A stretch of 64,000 nucleotides of DNA from Amycolatopsis echigonensis (lineage in GTDB: Bacteria; Actinomycetota; Actinomycetes; Mycobacteriales; Pseudonocardiaceae), in the NCBI RefSeq assembly GCF_014174495.1, contig NZ_JACJHR010000015.1, positions 62,001 to 126,000 of the forward strand. Direction: 5' to 3'. The notes beneath the pieces were generated by a model. The model was not told the DNA's origin. It did no database searches and saw only the letters and a list, made by a program, of their open reading frames with translations. The translations under genes were made by a program, and so were the position numbers. Shown here piece after piece: positions 8,906-20,100 of this stretch. Numbering within the stretch: position 1 is the first letter of the stretch; each line of letters begins with the position of its first letter.

Positions 8906-10065
8906 TGGCCGATCAGTCGATGACCCCCGCGGAGATTTACCACCAGGTCACCGGCGGGCAAGGCATGGAATCCCTGGCAGCGACTCAGAAATGCGCGAAG
9001 GACCTCAGCGCGCGGCTGATTGACCGGGTCGACGAAATCGCCCGGCTCGTGAAGAAGGTGCGCGCGGGCTGGCATGGCGTCTCCGCTGAGGCGGCCGCGA
9101 ATTCGGCTTCCCCGCTGATGGCTGCCGCAGCGGATCACAGCGCGAACCTCGTGTTCGCCCAGACCGCGGCGGACGCGCAAATGTCCGCCTTCCACACGGT
9201 GAAACCGATCGGCGACCGACCGGAAATCACCGCGCAAGACGTGTACGACCTGCTCAACGGAAAGCCTGGCTACTTCGCCCGACTTGACCAGTGGCAGGCC
9301 GACGCCCAGCACAATATCGATGCCTACACCTGCTATCACTCCACGACGAGGACGAACTCCGACCGGATTCCGGCGCGTTACGCCGAGCTGAGCGGCACTG
9401 ATGCGTCGGTCCGACTCGCGAGTACCAGCGCTCCGCGGAAACCGGTCGCGGGTCCGGGCGGGGCGAGCGGCAAACCGCCCGACGGCCGCCAACCTGGCGT
9501 GGTCGAGCCGCCTCCTGGTGCAGCGAGACCGGTCGGCCCGGTTCCCGAACCACGGGAGCCAAGGCCAGGGACAGGCAGCCACGAAGAGAAGCATCCCGGC
9601 AGCCGCGCGCCTGACGCGACGGAGAGCAGACCCTCAACGGTGCTGTCCGAACCGGCCGCGCGACCGGATTCGACGGGCACCAGTTCGTACCGCCCCAGCT
9701 CACCCGTATTGCCGCCCGGATATCAATTCGGTCCGTCCGGCCAGCCGACCAACCCTCTCGGCACCAGTGTTTTCGAGCCGGGACCAGGCGGGCTCAACGG
9801 CACCAACGGCGGTCTTGGCGCGGGAAACCGGTTCGGAGCCCGGGGCCCCGGCGAACAGATGCCAGCACGCGGCGGCCGCGCCGGCAGTCCAGGCGCGGCG
9901 GGGAAACCCGGAAGCATGCTCGGCGGCGGAATTCCCGGCAAGAGCAAGGAAAACGACAAGGAGAAAACCGCTCCGCCTTATCTCCGGGAGACCGATCCGG
10001 ACGTGTTCGGCGGGAGCGACCTCAAACCAACGCCGCCGGTGATCGGGGACCGGCCGGCCCGCTAG
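8905..10065 (+). CDS. WXG/PPE-like type VII secretion substrate with Pro/Gly-rich tail
   Basis: 386 residues. The N-terminal 165 residues form a helical hairpin-type region with a W56-H-G58 turn (KVRAGWHGVSAEAAANSAS), as in WXG100/PPE proteins. Residues from about 175 to 340 are low-complexity Pro/Gly/Ser/Arg. The C-terminus ends in PPYLRETDPDVFGG and LKPTPPVIGD, a conserved-looking short peptide. Organisation (helical export domain plus disordered tail) and the downstream EspG gene suggest export by an ESX system. The tail carries no recognisable enzymatic domain, so it is probably structural or cell-surface rather than a toxin. Confidence 0.75.
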   Translation: MADQSMTPAEIYHQVTGGQGMESLAATQKCAKDLSARLIDRVDEIARLVKKVRAGWHGVSAEAAANSASPLMAAAADHSANLVFAQTAADAQMSAFHTVKPIGDRPEITAQDVYDLLNGKPGYFARLDQWQADAQHNIDAYTCYHSTTRTNSDRIPARYAELSGTDASVRLASTSAPRKPVAGPGGASGKPPDGRQPGVVEPPPGAARPVGPVPEPREPRPGTGSHEEKHPGSRAPDATESRPSTVLSEPAARPDSTGTSSYRPSSPVLPPGYQFGPSGQPTNPLGTSVFEPGPGGLNGTNGGLGAGNRFGARGPGEQMPARGGRAGSPGAAGKPGSMLGGGIPGKSKENDKEKTAPPYLRETDPDVFGGSDLKPTPPVIGDRPAR

Positions 10066-10084
10066 GCCGTCGGGCGGATCAGCG

Positions 10085-10804
10085 GTGCGCGCGACCGAGC
10101 TCTCCCTCGACGCCCTCCTCGGAGCGCTCCGGGAAGCCGGGTTCGACGAGCCGCATCCGGTGTTCTCGGGTCGGCTCCGGTTCACGCCCGACGACCGGCG
10201 GCTCGACGAAGATGTCCGCGCCGAGCTGGCCTGGCTGGGCCTGACCGAGCACGGACGGTTCGTCGACGAATTCGAGGACATTCTCTACGCGCTGGGCCGC
10301 GCCGACACCGAATACGTCGCCCACGTCGAGAACCAGGACGTCCGCTACGGCGTGCTGGTCGCCGTCCGGGGCCGGACCGGCGTCAAGGCGCTGTGTTCCG
10401 GCGACCGGGTGCGGCTGAAGGTGCTCGACGGAGCCCGTACCCCGGCCGGTGCGCTGGTCGCGAGCCTGCCGCGGTACCGGCCAGCCCGGCTGACCGCCTT
10501 CTCCCTGCCTCAGGAGGACTTCCGGGAGGACCTCGCCGACAACCGCGGCCCGGCCGCCCGCGCGGTCGACGCCCTGTTCCAGCAGACCTGGTTCGGCGTC
10601 GGCGAGATGACCGTCGTCGTGCGCGAACGGGCCCGGCCAGGGCGCGCGGAAGCCGGACCGCTGAGCTATCTCGACCTCACCGACGGCCGCGTCGCGTTCG
10701 AGGTTTCCGGGCCCGAGGGAAACCGGTACCTCACAGTGCTGCCCGGCGAGGACAGCCTGCTCACGGACAAGCTCGCTGCCCTCCGCGACGGGCTGGCTCG
10801 CTAG
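10085..10804 (+). CDS. EspG-family ESX secretion-associated chaperone
   Basis: 239 residues matching the EspG fold that binds PPE-type substrates in the cytosol and keeps them soluble for type VII secretion. Features: start TELSLDALLGALREAG, the strand-rich core (YVAHVENQDVRYGVLVAVRG), and the end GPEGNRYLTVLPGEDSLLTDKLAALRDGL. GTG start at 10085, 19 nt after the WXG/PPE-like gene, which is therefore its likely client. No EccB/C/D/E or MycP gene is nearby, so export must use a system elsewhere. It is convergent with the next gene at 26 nt. Confidence 0.85.
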   Translation: MRATELSLDALLGALREAGFDEPHPVFSGRLRFTPDDRRLDEDVRAELAWLGLTEHGRFVDEFEDILYALGRADTEYVAHVENQDVRYGVLVAVRGRTGVKALCSGDRVRLKVLDGARTPAGALVASLPRYRPARLTAFSLPQEDFREDLADNRGPAARAVDALFQQTWFGVGEMTVVVRERARPGRAEAGPLSYLDLTDGRVAFEVSGPEGNRYLTVLPGEDSLLTDKLAALRDGLAR

Positions 10805-10829
10805 CCCACGCGGTCACCGTCGCCGGAGG

Positions 10830-11183
10830 TCAGTCGCTCTTCTTGGCCGCCGCCGCGTCCGGTTTCTTCTCCGCGGCCGACGCCTCCGGCGCGGTCTCCG
10901 ACCCGGCTTCGGCAGTCGGCTCGGAACCAGCCTCAGCGCCAGTCTCGGCTCCGGCCTCTTCCTGGTCGAACGTCGGCGGCACCTTCTTCAGGTGCTTGCT
11001 CATCGACCGGACCAGGAAGACGACCGCGACCAGGAACAGGATCAGCACCAGCAGGCCGACCGGCGAGGACTTGCCGAAGTCCTCGCCCTGGCCGCCGTTG
11101 TCCCCGCTGTCCGGCTGCTGGGCCAGGACCAGCGCCGACGCGGTGAGCGGGACGACCGCGACGGCCGGCACACCGAAACTCAT
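10830..11183 (-). CDS. Small bitopic membrane protein coupled to mca
   Basis: 117 residues: a short N-terminal hydrophobic segment ([17 protein letters not shown]), a linker, one clear transmembrane helix ([20 protein letters not shown]) and an acidic Ala/Glu-rich tail ending in Lys/Asp. Its ATG overlaps the mca stop by 4 nt (ATGA), so translation is coupled to Mca. Rv1083, next to mca in M. tuberculosis, is a small membrane protein in the equivalent place. Function unknown; a membrane tether for mycothiol detoxification would be speculation. Confidence 0.75.
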   Translation of the reverse strand: MSFGVPAVAVVPLTASALVLAQQPDSGDNGGQGEDFGKSSPVGLLVLILFLVAVVFLVRSMSKHLKKVPPTFDQEEAGAETGAEAGSEPTAEAGSETAPEASAAEKKPDAAAAKKSD

Positions 11184-12094
11184 GGGCTCACCTTCTCCTT
11201 GATGCCTGCGAACAGATCGTCCTCCGGCAGCGTGCTGTCCACCAGGGAGCGGTTCAGCTCGTACTCCTCAGTGGGCCACACCTCCCGCTGGATCTCCAGC
11301 GGAACGGCGAACCAGCGGCTGGTCGGGTCGATCTGCGTGGCGTGCGCCTTCAGCGCCTCGTCGCGCACCTCGAAGTATTCCCCGCACTCGATCCGGGTCG
11401 TCACCCGCTCCATGATGTCGGCGCGGTCCGGGTCCCAGGACTTGAGCCACTCCTCGTACGGCGACTCCAGCCCGGCCTCCTTGAGTGCGGTGTCGAACGC
11501 CACCATCCTGGCCTTGGAGAACCCGTGCGTGTAGTACAGCTTAAGCGGCTGCCACGGCTCGCCTGCCTGCGGGAACCGCTCCGGGTCGCCCGCCGCGTCG
11601 AAGGCCGCCATCGACACCTCGTGCGTGCGGATGTGGTCCGGGTGCGGGTACCCGCCGTTCTCGTCGTAGGTCGTGATGACGTGCGGGCGGAACTCGCGGA
11701 TCACGCGGACCAGCGCCTCGGTGGACTCCTCGAGCGGGACCACCGCGAACGAGCCCTCCGGCACCGGCGGAAGCGGGTCGCCCTCGGGCAGCCCGGAGTC
11801 GATGAACCCCAGCCAGCGGTGGCTCACGCCGAGGATCTTCGCCGCGCGCGCCATCTCCTCGCGACGGATCTCGCTCATGTTCGCCAGCACGTCCGGCCGG
11901 TCCATGGCGGGATTCAGAATGCTGCCCGCCTCGCCTCCGGTACAGGTCACGACCATGACCTCGTGCCCTTCGGCGACGTATTTGGCCATCGTGGCGGCGC
12001 CCTTGCTCGACTCGTCGTCGGGATGGGCGTGCACCGCCATCAGGCGCAGTCGCTGCTTGCGGTCTTCTGTTGTCAGCTCGTCGGCTCCCACCAT
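11180..12094 (-). CDS. mca: Mycothiol S-conjugate amidase
   Basis: Zinc amidase that cleaves mycothiol S-conjugates to a mercapturic acid plus GlcN-Ins, the detoxification step of actinobacterial thiol metabolism. 304 residues. [17 protein letters not shown] carries the AHPDDE metal site (His24, Asp27) of the LmbE/MshB/Mca fold, and [13 protein letters not shown] the third ligand. The longer C-terminus with [20 protein letters not shown] separates Mca from the shorter deacetylase MshB. ATG at 12094 precedes [15 protein letters not shown]. It is divergent from the DUF4307 gene, as Rv1082 is from Rv1081c. Confidence 0.95.
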   Translation of the reverse strand: MVGADELTTEDRKQRLRLMAVHAHPDDESSKGAATMAKYVAEGHEVMVVTCTGGEAGSILNPAMDRPDVLANMSEIRREEMARAAKILGVSHRWLGFIDSGLPEGDPLPPVPEGSFAVVPLEESTEALVRVIREFRPHVITTYDENGGYPHPDHIRTHEVSMAAFDAAGDPERFPQAGEPWQPLKLYYTHGFSKARMVAFDTALKEAGLESPYEEWLKSWDPDRADIMERVTTRIECGEYFEVRDEALKAHATQIDPTSRWFAVPLEIQREVWPTEEYELNRSLVDSTLPEDDLFAGIKEKVSP

Positions 12095-12289
12095 GGTCCG
12101 AACGGCCCTTTCCTGTCCTGTTATTCCGTGACACCTGGTTGCGCCGCGGTAAACCGCCCCGGCTCCGCGCCGCCGGAACGGGTCGCGGATACTCGACCAG
12201 GGTGGTGCCCCGGACCGGCCGCACTGCCTATTGTCCCCAGGGGTACGACAAGTTTGACCGGAGGCCCGGATTTGCAGAGCGGGGAGACC

Positions 12290-12730
12290 GTGACCGCCGA
12301 GGGCGGCGCCGTGCCGGCGCGGCCCGAGGACCGGTACGGCGCCGCGGGCAAGGGCAGGGCGCCGAAGCGCTGGCGGAGGTGGCTTTTCGTGGCCGTCGCG
12401 CTGGTCGTGAGCGGCGCGATCGCCTGGGTCTACTACCTCAACCTCGGCAAGACCCCGATCGACGCGGAGCGCATCGGCTTCCAGGAGCTCCCCGGCGACG
12501 CGATGGAGGTCACCCTCAACGTCACCCGGGACGACGACAGCAAGCCCGGCGTATGCGTCGTCCGGGTGCGCGACAAGTCCGGCGCGGAAAGCGGCCGCCG
12601 GGAGGTGCTGGTTCCCGCCGGGGCCAGCCACAGCAGGGTGAACACAGTGGTGAAGAGCATCGGGGAACCGGTGACCGCCGACGTGTTCGGCTGCTCGTAT
12701 TCCATACCACGCTATCTGTCAACCCCGTAG
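12290..12730 (+). CDS. DUF4307 membrane protein
   Basis: 146 residues: a basic cytoplasmic N-terminus ([11 protein letters not shown]), one transmembrane helix ([19 protein letters not shown]) and an extracytoplasmic beta-rich domain with two conserved Cys ([13 protein letters not shown] and [17 protein letters not shown]). This is the DUF4307 layout of the Rv1081c type; function unknown. GTG at 12290 (GGGGA 4 nt upstream) is used; TTG 12272 is also in frame. It is followed by a terminator and then greA, the same neighbour as in mycobacteria. Confidence 0.8.
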   Translation: MTAEGGAVPARPEDRYGAAGKGRAPKRWRRWLFVAVALVVSGAIAWVYYLNLGKTPIDAERIGFQELPGDAMEVTLNVTRDDDSKPGVCVVRVRDKSGAESGRREVLVPAGASHSRVNTVVKSIGEPVTADVFGCSYSIPRYLSTP

Positions 12731-12821
12731 CGGCCAACGGAGTGAAATGCGCGGCGAGCGTCCGCGCGGCGTGAAATGGACCGGCGTCGACCTGTCCTGC
12801 CGTGATACGCTCGTTTACCAG

Positions 12822-12847
12822 CACGGCCCCCGACGGGCCGTGTTTTT
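12822..12847 (+). terminator. Rho-independent terminator after the DUF4307 gene
   Basis: CACGGCCC, loop CCGAC, GGGCCGTG, then TTTTT. The stem is perfect (8 bp) and the T-run is directly attached. It lies between the DUF4307 gene and greA, on the same strand. Confidence 0.85.
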
Positions 12848-12925
12848 CCTTTATCTCAGCCGCGTGCGTACGCGGTGGCGGCTTGTACACCCAAGCCTGG
12901 CAGGCCCTACGAGGAGATGGTGACC

Positions 12926-13417
12926 GTGAGCGACACCAAGGTGACCTGGCTGACCCAGGATGCCTACGACAGGCTCAAGCACGAGCTCGACGAAATGATC
13001 GAGAATCGTCCGGTCATCGCCGCCCGCATCAACGACAGCCGCGAAGAGGGCGACCTCAAGGAGAACGGCGGCTACCACGCAGCTCGCGAGGAGCAGGGCC
13101 AGGCCGAGGCCCGCATCCGGCACCTGCAGGAGCTGCTGCGCAACGCGAAGGTCGGCGAGGCGCCGGAGGACGACGGCACCGCGGGCCCCGGCAAGGTGCT
13201 CACCGTCAAGTACGACGGGGACGACGAGGAGGAGAAGTTCCTGCTCGCCACCCGTGAGGAAGGCGCGGAGGGCGCGCTCGACGTGTACTCCCCCGAGTCG
13301 CCGCTCGGCAAGGCGCTGCTCGGCGCCAAGGAGGGCGAGTCCCGCGAGTACGAGCTGCCGAACGGCAAGACCATGAAGGTCACCCTGATCAAGGCGGTGC
13401 CTTACAGCGAGTCCTGA
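12926..13417 (+). CDS. greA: Transcription elongation factor GreA
   Basis: 163 residues. GreA enters the RNA polymerase secondary channel and stimulates cleavage of backtracked transcripts. The N-terminal coiled coil contains the acidic tip in [21 protein letters not shown] (Asp/Glu at the hairpin end), and the C-terminal FKBP-like domain has [18 protein letters not shown]. The start is set at GTG 12926 ([17 protein letters not shown]) by comparison with mycobacterial GreA and because GAGGAG sits 9 nt upstream; ATG 12917 directly abuts that site. Confidence 0.95.
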   Translation: MSDTKVTWLTQDAYDRLKHELDEMIENRPVIAARINDSREEGDLKENGGYHAAREEQGQAEARIRHLQELLRNAKVGEAPEDDGTAGPGKVLTVKYDGDDEEEKFLLATREEGAEGALDVYSPESPLGKALLGAKEGESREYELPNGKTMKVTLIKAVPYSES

Positions 13418-13517
13418 CTCGTCTCCGCCGAACGCGCGCCCGCCCGGTTTTCTCCGTGGCCCGGCGCGCGTTCGGCGGTCTAGCGTGTCTACCAGCGAAA
13501 CCACTGGGAGGACACCG

Positions 13518-16095
<2,578 letters not shown>

Positions 16096-16115
16096 TCCGC
16101 TTCCTCCCCTTCTCC

Positions 16116-16149
16116 GGCCCGTCCGCGAACTTCGCGGGCGGGCCGTTTA
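16116..16149 (+). terminator. Terminator after hppD
   Basis: GGCCCGTCCGCGAA pairs with TTCGCGGGCGGGCC (14 bp with one T-G wobble) and is followed by GTTTA. It lies 20 nt after the hppD stop and separates it from the toxin cassette. Confidence 0.75.
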
Positions 16150-16293
16150 TATTACGGCGCGCTACCAGAAGTTCGCGTACAGTAGTCGACATCAGGTAGG
16201 AAACCGCGCCGTGCGGACAATTCGGAACCGCGCGGAACCGACGGGGTCGCGCGTCCGTCATTCTGAAGACGTCACCGCGGAGAAAGGGGCCCG

Positions 16294-16839
16294 ATGCCTG
16301 ACAGCATCGACGCCAGCGAGCAGATGATCGAGGGCTGGACGAAGCAGCTCCAGCAGACCGCTGCCCGCTACCAGGCCATGGCCGAGCGCATGCAGGGCCA
16401 AACCGTCACCGAGCGGTCGAAGGACGGCGCGGTCGAGGTCACCGTGGACGCCAAGGGATTGCTGAAGAACCTGGTGCTCGCGGATTCCGCGGCAGGCAAG
16501 AAGATGGCCGACGTCTCCGCCGAGGTGATGCGGCTCGTGCAGCGTGCGCAGGCCCGGATCCCCGAACTGTTGCAGCAGGCCGCGGCCGAGACCGTCGGCG
16601 GCGACGAGACCACCGAAACGCTGGTGGCCGACGCGCAGCGGACGTTTCCCGCTCCGCCGCCCGAGGAACCGGCCGAGTCCGCCTCCGACCGGGTGCGCCG
16701 GTTCCTTCCGGAGGACGCCGAGGAAACCGGTGCCGCCGCACCGCCCCCGGCGGGCCCGCCCTCTCCGCCTCAGCAGCAACGCCGCCGCCGGAACTCGTCG
16801 GACGAGGACGACGACTTCGGCGGATCGATCCTGTCCTGA
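16294..16839 (+). CDS. YbaB/EbfC-like protein opening the toxin cassette
   Basis: 181 residues. Residues 1-105 follow the YbaB/EbfC pattern of a helix-strand-helix dimer (EGWTKQLQQTAARYQAMAERM, SKDGAVEVTVDAKGLLKNLVL, SAEVMRLVQRAQARIPELL). The remainder is an acidic/Pro-rich tail with an Arg patch (QQQRRRRNSS) and an acidic stretch. Free-standing YbaB proteins bind DNA, but YbaB-like proteins of this extended sort recur at the head of ESX-associated operons in actinobacteria. ATG 16294 follows GAGAAAGGGG. The next gene starts 29 nt downstream. Confidence 0.78.
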   Translation: MPDSIDASEQMIEGWTKQLQQTAARYQAMAERMQGQTVTERSKDGAVEVTVDAKGLLKNLVLADSAAGKKMADVSAEVMRLVQRAQARIPELLQQAAAETVGGDETTETLVADAQRTFPAPPPEEPAESASDRVRRFLPEDAEETGAAAPPPAGPPSPPQQQRRRRNSSDEDDDFGGSILS

Positions 16840-16868
16840 CCGGAAGCCGTTCCAGGGGAAGAAAAACC

Positions 16869-17174
16869 ATGGCACCCAGGGGTTATGAGATCGGCGGCGA
16901 TCTCGAGGCACACGCGCGCCAGCTCGACGCGCTCGCCGACGGGCTCAAGCAGGCGGCCGACGCCGCGCACCAGGTCAGCATGCCCACCGACGCGTACGGC
17001 ATTCTCTGCCAGCCGTTCCGGATGATGCTGGATCCGGTGGAGAACTACGGGATCGAGGCATTGCAGAACACCGTCACCGCGATGGACGCGCAGGCGCAGA
17101 AGGTGCGCGACGCGGCGAAGGCGTACGACAGCTACGAAGGCGAAGCCGCCGGTTCGATGAAGGCGAGCGACTGA
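16869..17174 (+). CDS. EspC-like ESX-associated secreted protein
   Basis: 101 residues, an almost wholly helical hairpin of the EspC/DUF2580 type: GGDLEAHARQLDALADGLKQ, the turn VSMPTDAYGILCQPFRM, then NTVTAMDAQAQKVRDAAKAYDSYE. It lacks WxG but has the same size and hairpin shape as ESX substrates, and the end carries YDSYE, a Y-x3-E arrangement compatible with the type VII export signal Y-x3-D/E. Its stop shares one base with the toxin ATG (TGATG), so the two are translated together; a joint export complex with the toxin's WXG domain is plausible. Confidence 0.8.
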   Translation: MAPRGYEIGGDLEAHARQLDALADGLKQAADAAHQVSMPTDAYGILCQPFRMMLDPVENYGIEALQNTVTAMDAQAQKVRDAAKAYDSYEGEAAGSMKASD

Positions 17175-20100
17175 TGGCCGACGCCAATCCGCTGGTCGCC
17201 GAGTCCAAAAAGGACGGTGACGGGCCCGGGCCGTTCACCGAGGGCAACGGCGACTACGGCTACGCCACCGGCATCAACATCGCCGAATCGGCGACCGACG
17301 CGTTCAAGGGGATCGCGGACGGCGACTGGGTTTCCGGCGGACTGGGCGTCGCGAGCCTCGCCGGCGAGATCGCGGGCGCGGCGATCGACCCGTTCGGCTA
17401 CCTGATGTCGTCGGTGGCGTCCTTCCTGATGGAGCACGTGCAGCCGCTGAAGGACATGCTGGACTCGGTCGCGGGCAACCCGCCGGTGATCCAGTCCTAT
17501 GCCGACACCTGGGGCAACGTCGCGAAGTCGTTGCAGGAACGGCAGAAAGACCTCGAGAACGCGGTCAAGACCGGCACCGCGGAGTGGAAGGGCGACGGCG
17601 CGGACGCCTACCGGAAGTCCGCGGCGGAGGCGGCCGAGGCGATCGGCGGCGCGGCGACGGTCGCGAGCGCGATCGGCACCGTCACCATGATCATGGGCCA
17701 GGTCGTCGCCTTCGTGCGCGGTCTGGTGCGCCAGCTCATCGCGGACCTGGTGGGCAAGTTGATCTCCTGGGTCATGGAGGAGGTGTTCTCGCTCGGGTTC
17801 GGGACGCCGCTGGTGGTCGCGCAGGCCGTCACGGCGATCTCCAAATGGGGCGAGAAGATCAGCGAGCTGCTGACGAAGCTGTGCGAGACGATGCGCCGGG
17901 TCTCGCCGCTGCTCGGCAAGCTCGCCGAGGTTTTCACGAAGATCATCAAGGTGCTGGGCAAGCTGGCCGGCAAGGCCACCGGACTCGACGTGATCAGCAC
18001 GAAGAACATCAAGGCGGGCGGCTTCTTCCACCGCGGCGGCTCCGGCGGCGGTGCGGGCGGTTCCGGCGGCGGCCCGCACGGCGGATCCGGCGAAGGAGAC
18101 GTGGACCCTGGCTCGCCGGCCGGTTCGCGCCGCTCCCACGGATCGGAGGACCCGGAGAGCGGCGAGGGCCCGAACGGCAGCCACGACGGTTCGGACAGTT
18201 CCGATTCGCCCGATGACCACCCGGGCGATTCCGGCGGCCCCAACGGATCCGACAGCCCGAGCAGCGACAGTCCGTCTTCGCCCGGCTCGCCTTCCTCGCT
18301 GACGGACGACCTTGGACCGTCCACAATCGACACTGCGACGTCGTCGCCCCGGCGCGTTTCGGACAGTCTGGGCGGGAGCCACACCGACTCCAGCCCGTCG
18401 ACGCTCGCCGGTGATTCGAGCCCGACGTCCGGCGGGGGAAGCGATTCCCCGGACAGCTCTTACCTGCCGCAAAGCTCTCCGCACAGCGACGCCCCGTCCT
18501 CTGTCAGCGCTCCGCCCAGTACTCCCCACTCCAGCGGGTCCTCGTCGCCGGGCGGCGGCACGCATACCGGCGGCGACGAGCCGAGTCCGCCTCATGCGAG
18601 CAGCAACGACTCGACGTCGGCGAGCGGGTACGCGCCGCCTCGCACGGACGCTCCCGCTCCGGAATCCGCTCCCCCGCAGCACCTCCGCTCGAATGACGGC
18701 GGCGGTTCGGCACCGAACCAGAGTCCGGCGGGCGGAGGTTTCCCGCAGCAGGGGGGCGGCGGCGGTCCGACGAATGCCCCGGCTGGCGGCGGAGGTCCGG
18801 CACCTCGGCCCAGCGGCGGCGGCTGGACCGGAACGCCGGGGACGCGGGCTCCCGAGGCGGCGCCGAACCGGGTTCCGGACAGCGGTCCTTCGGGCCGGCG
18901 GCCGAGCAGCAGCCCGAGTCCGGCGGACAGCGGTGGGCCGAGTCGTACTCCGGATCGATCCGGGCCGGGCCCGCAGCGGCCCAGCGACGGCGGTTCCTCG
19001 ACCCCGTCTCAGCGCGGTGGCGACGGCGCGCCCGCTCCGCAGCGGCCCTCGGACGGCGGCTCGACGCCCAACCGCACTGGCGACTCCGCCCCGCAACGCC
19101 CCGGCGGCGGTGGTTCTTCGCCGCAGCGTCCGGCGGATTCGTCCAGCGGCGGTCCGCAGCGCCCCGGTGACGGCGGTGACATCGGACAGCCCAAACGGCC
19201 TGGTACGGAACCAGGTCTCGGCCGTACGGAGCCAGCACCGGCGTCCGGCGGCGGATCGCCCGCGTCGGGCAACCGCGGATCCGGCGACGCGCCCCCGGCC
19301 GCGGCGGCCGTCGCGACCGGTCCCGGAGGAGGCCAGCGCGGCGCGGGGCGTCCCGACGGCTCATCCGAGCCCGTCGCACGCGGCGGCGCTCGTACTGACG
19401 CGCCGCCCGCCAAACCCGGCGACAGTCCACAACGGACCGGAAAGGAATCCCCGGCGCAGAACGGCAAACCGAACGCCGACGAATCCGGGAACCCGAAGGA
19501 CGGTGCCAAGCCGGGCAAGCCGAAGGACGGCGCCCCGGAGAAGAAGCCGGGGCAGCACAACGACGCGGAAAGCAAGCCGGGCAACGACAAGCCCGACCAC
19601 AAACCGGACCACGCCGACCCGAAGCACCAGGATCCGAAGCGCCCCGATTCGGACGGGTCGGACCACCATGACAATTCCGGCCACGACGGCGCCCCGCCGC
19701 ACCACGACGAGCCGCTGTCGCCGGACGAGGTCAACCACCGGCACGCCGAGGACACCCCGGCAGGCAGCTCGTACCACCGCGGCGACCCGGAACTCGGCGA
19801 CCTGCCGCACCGCGTCCAGCCGGACCCGGACGGGCGCTACACGGTGGACGTGCACGTCACGGCGGACGGCCACGCCCGCATCGGCGACCGGCGGTACACG
19901 CCGGAAGAGTTCGCGGACATCCTGCGGCGCAACGGGAACTACGACGGCAGGCCGATCCGGCTGATCGGCTGCGACGCGGGGTCGAACGACTTCGCGCACC
20001 GGTTGTCGCGCGAGCTCGACACCGAGGTGCTGGCCCCGAGCAAACCGGCGTGGACCGATTCGCACGGCCGCGTCTTCTCGTCCGACTACGAAATCGGCCC

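Noticed and set aside
18312..19964. Arg/Thr-rich 550-residue open frame inside the toxin gene
   Set aside because: It lies in another frame of the low-complexity spacer; composition is the usual GC-driven artefact, and the true frame has matching domains on both sides.
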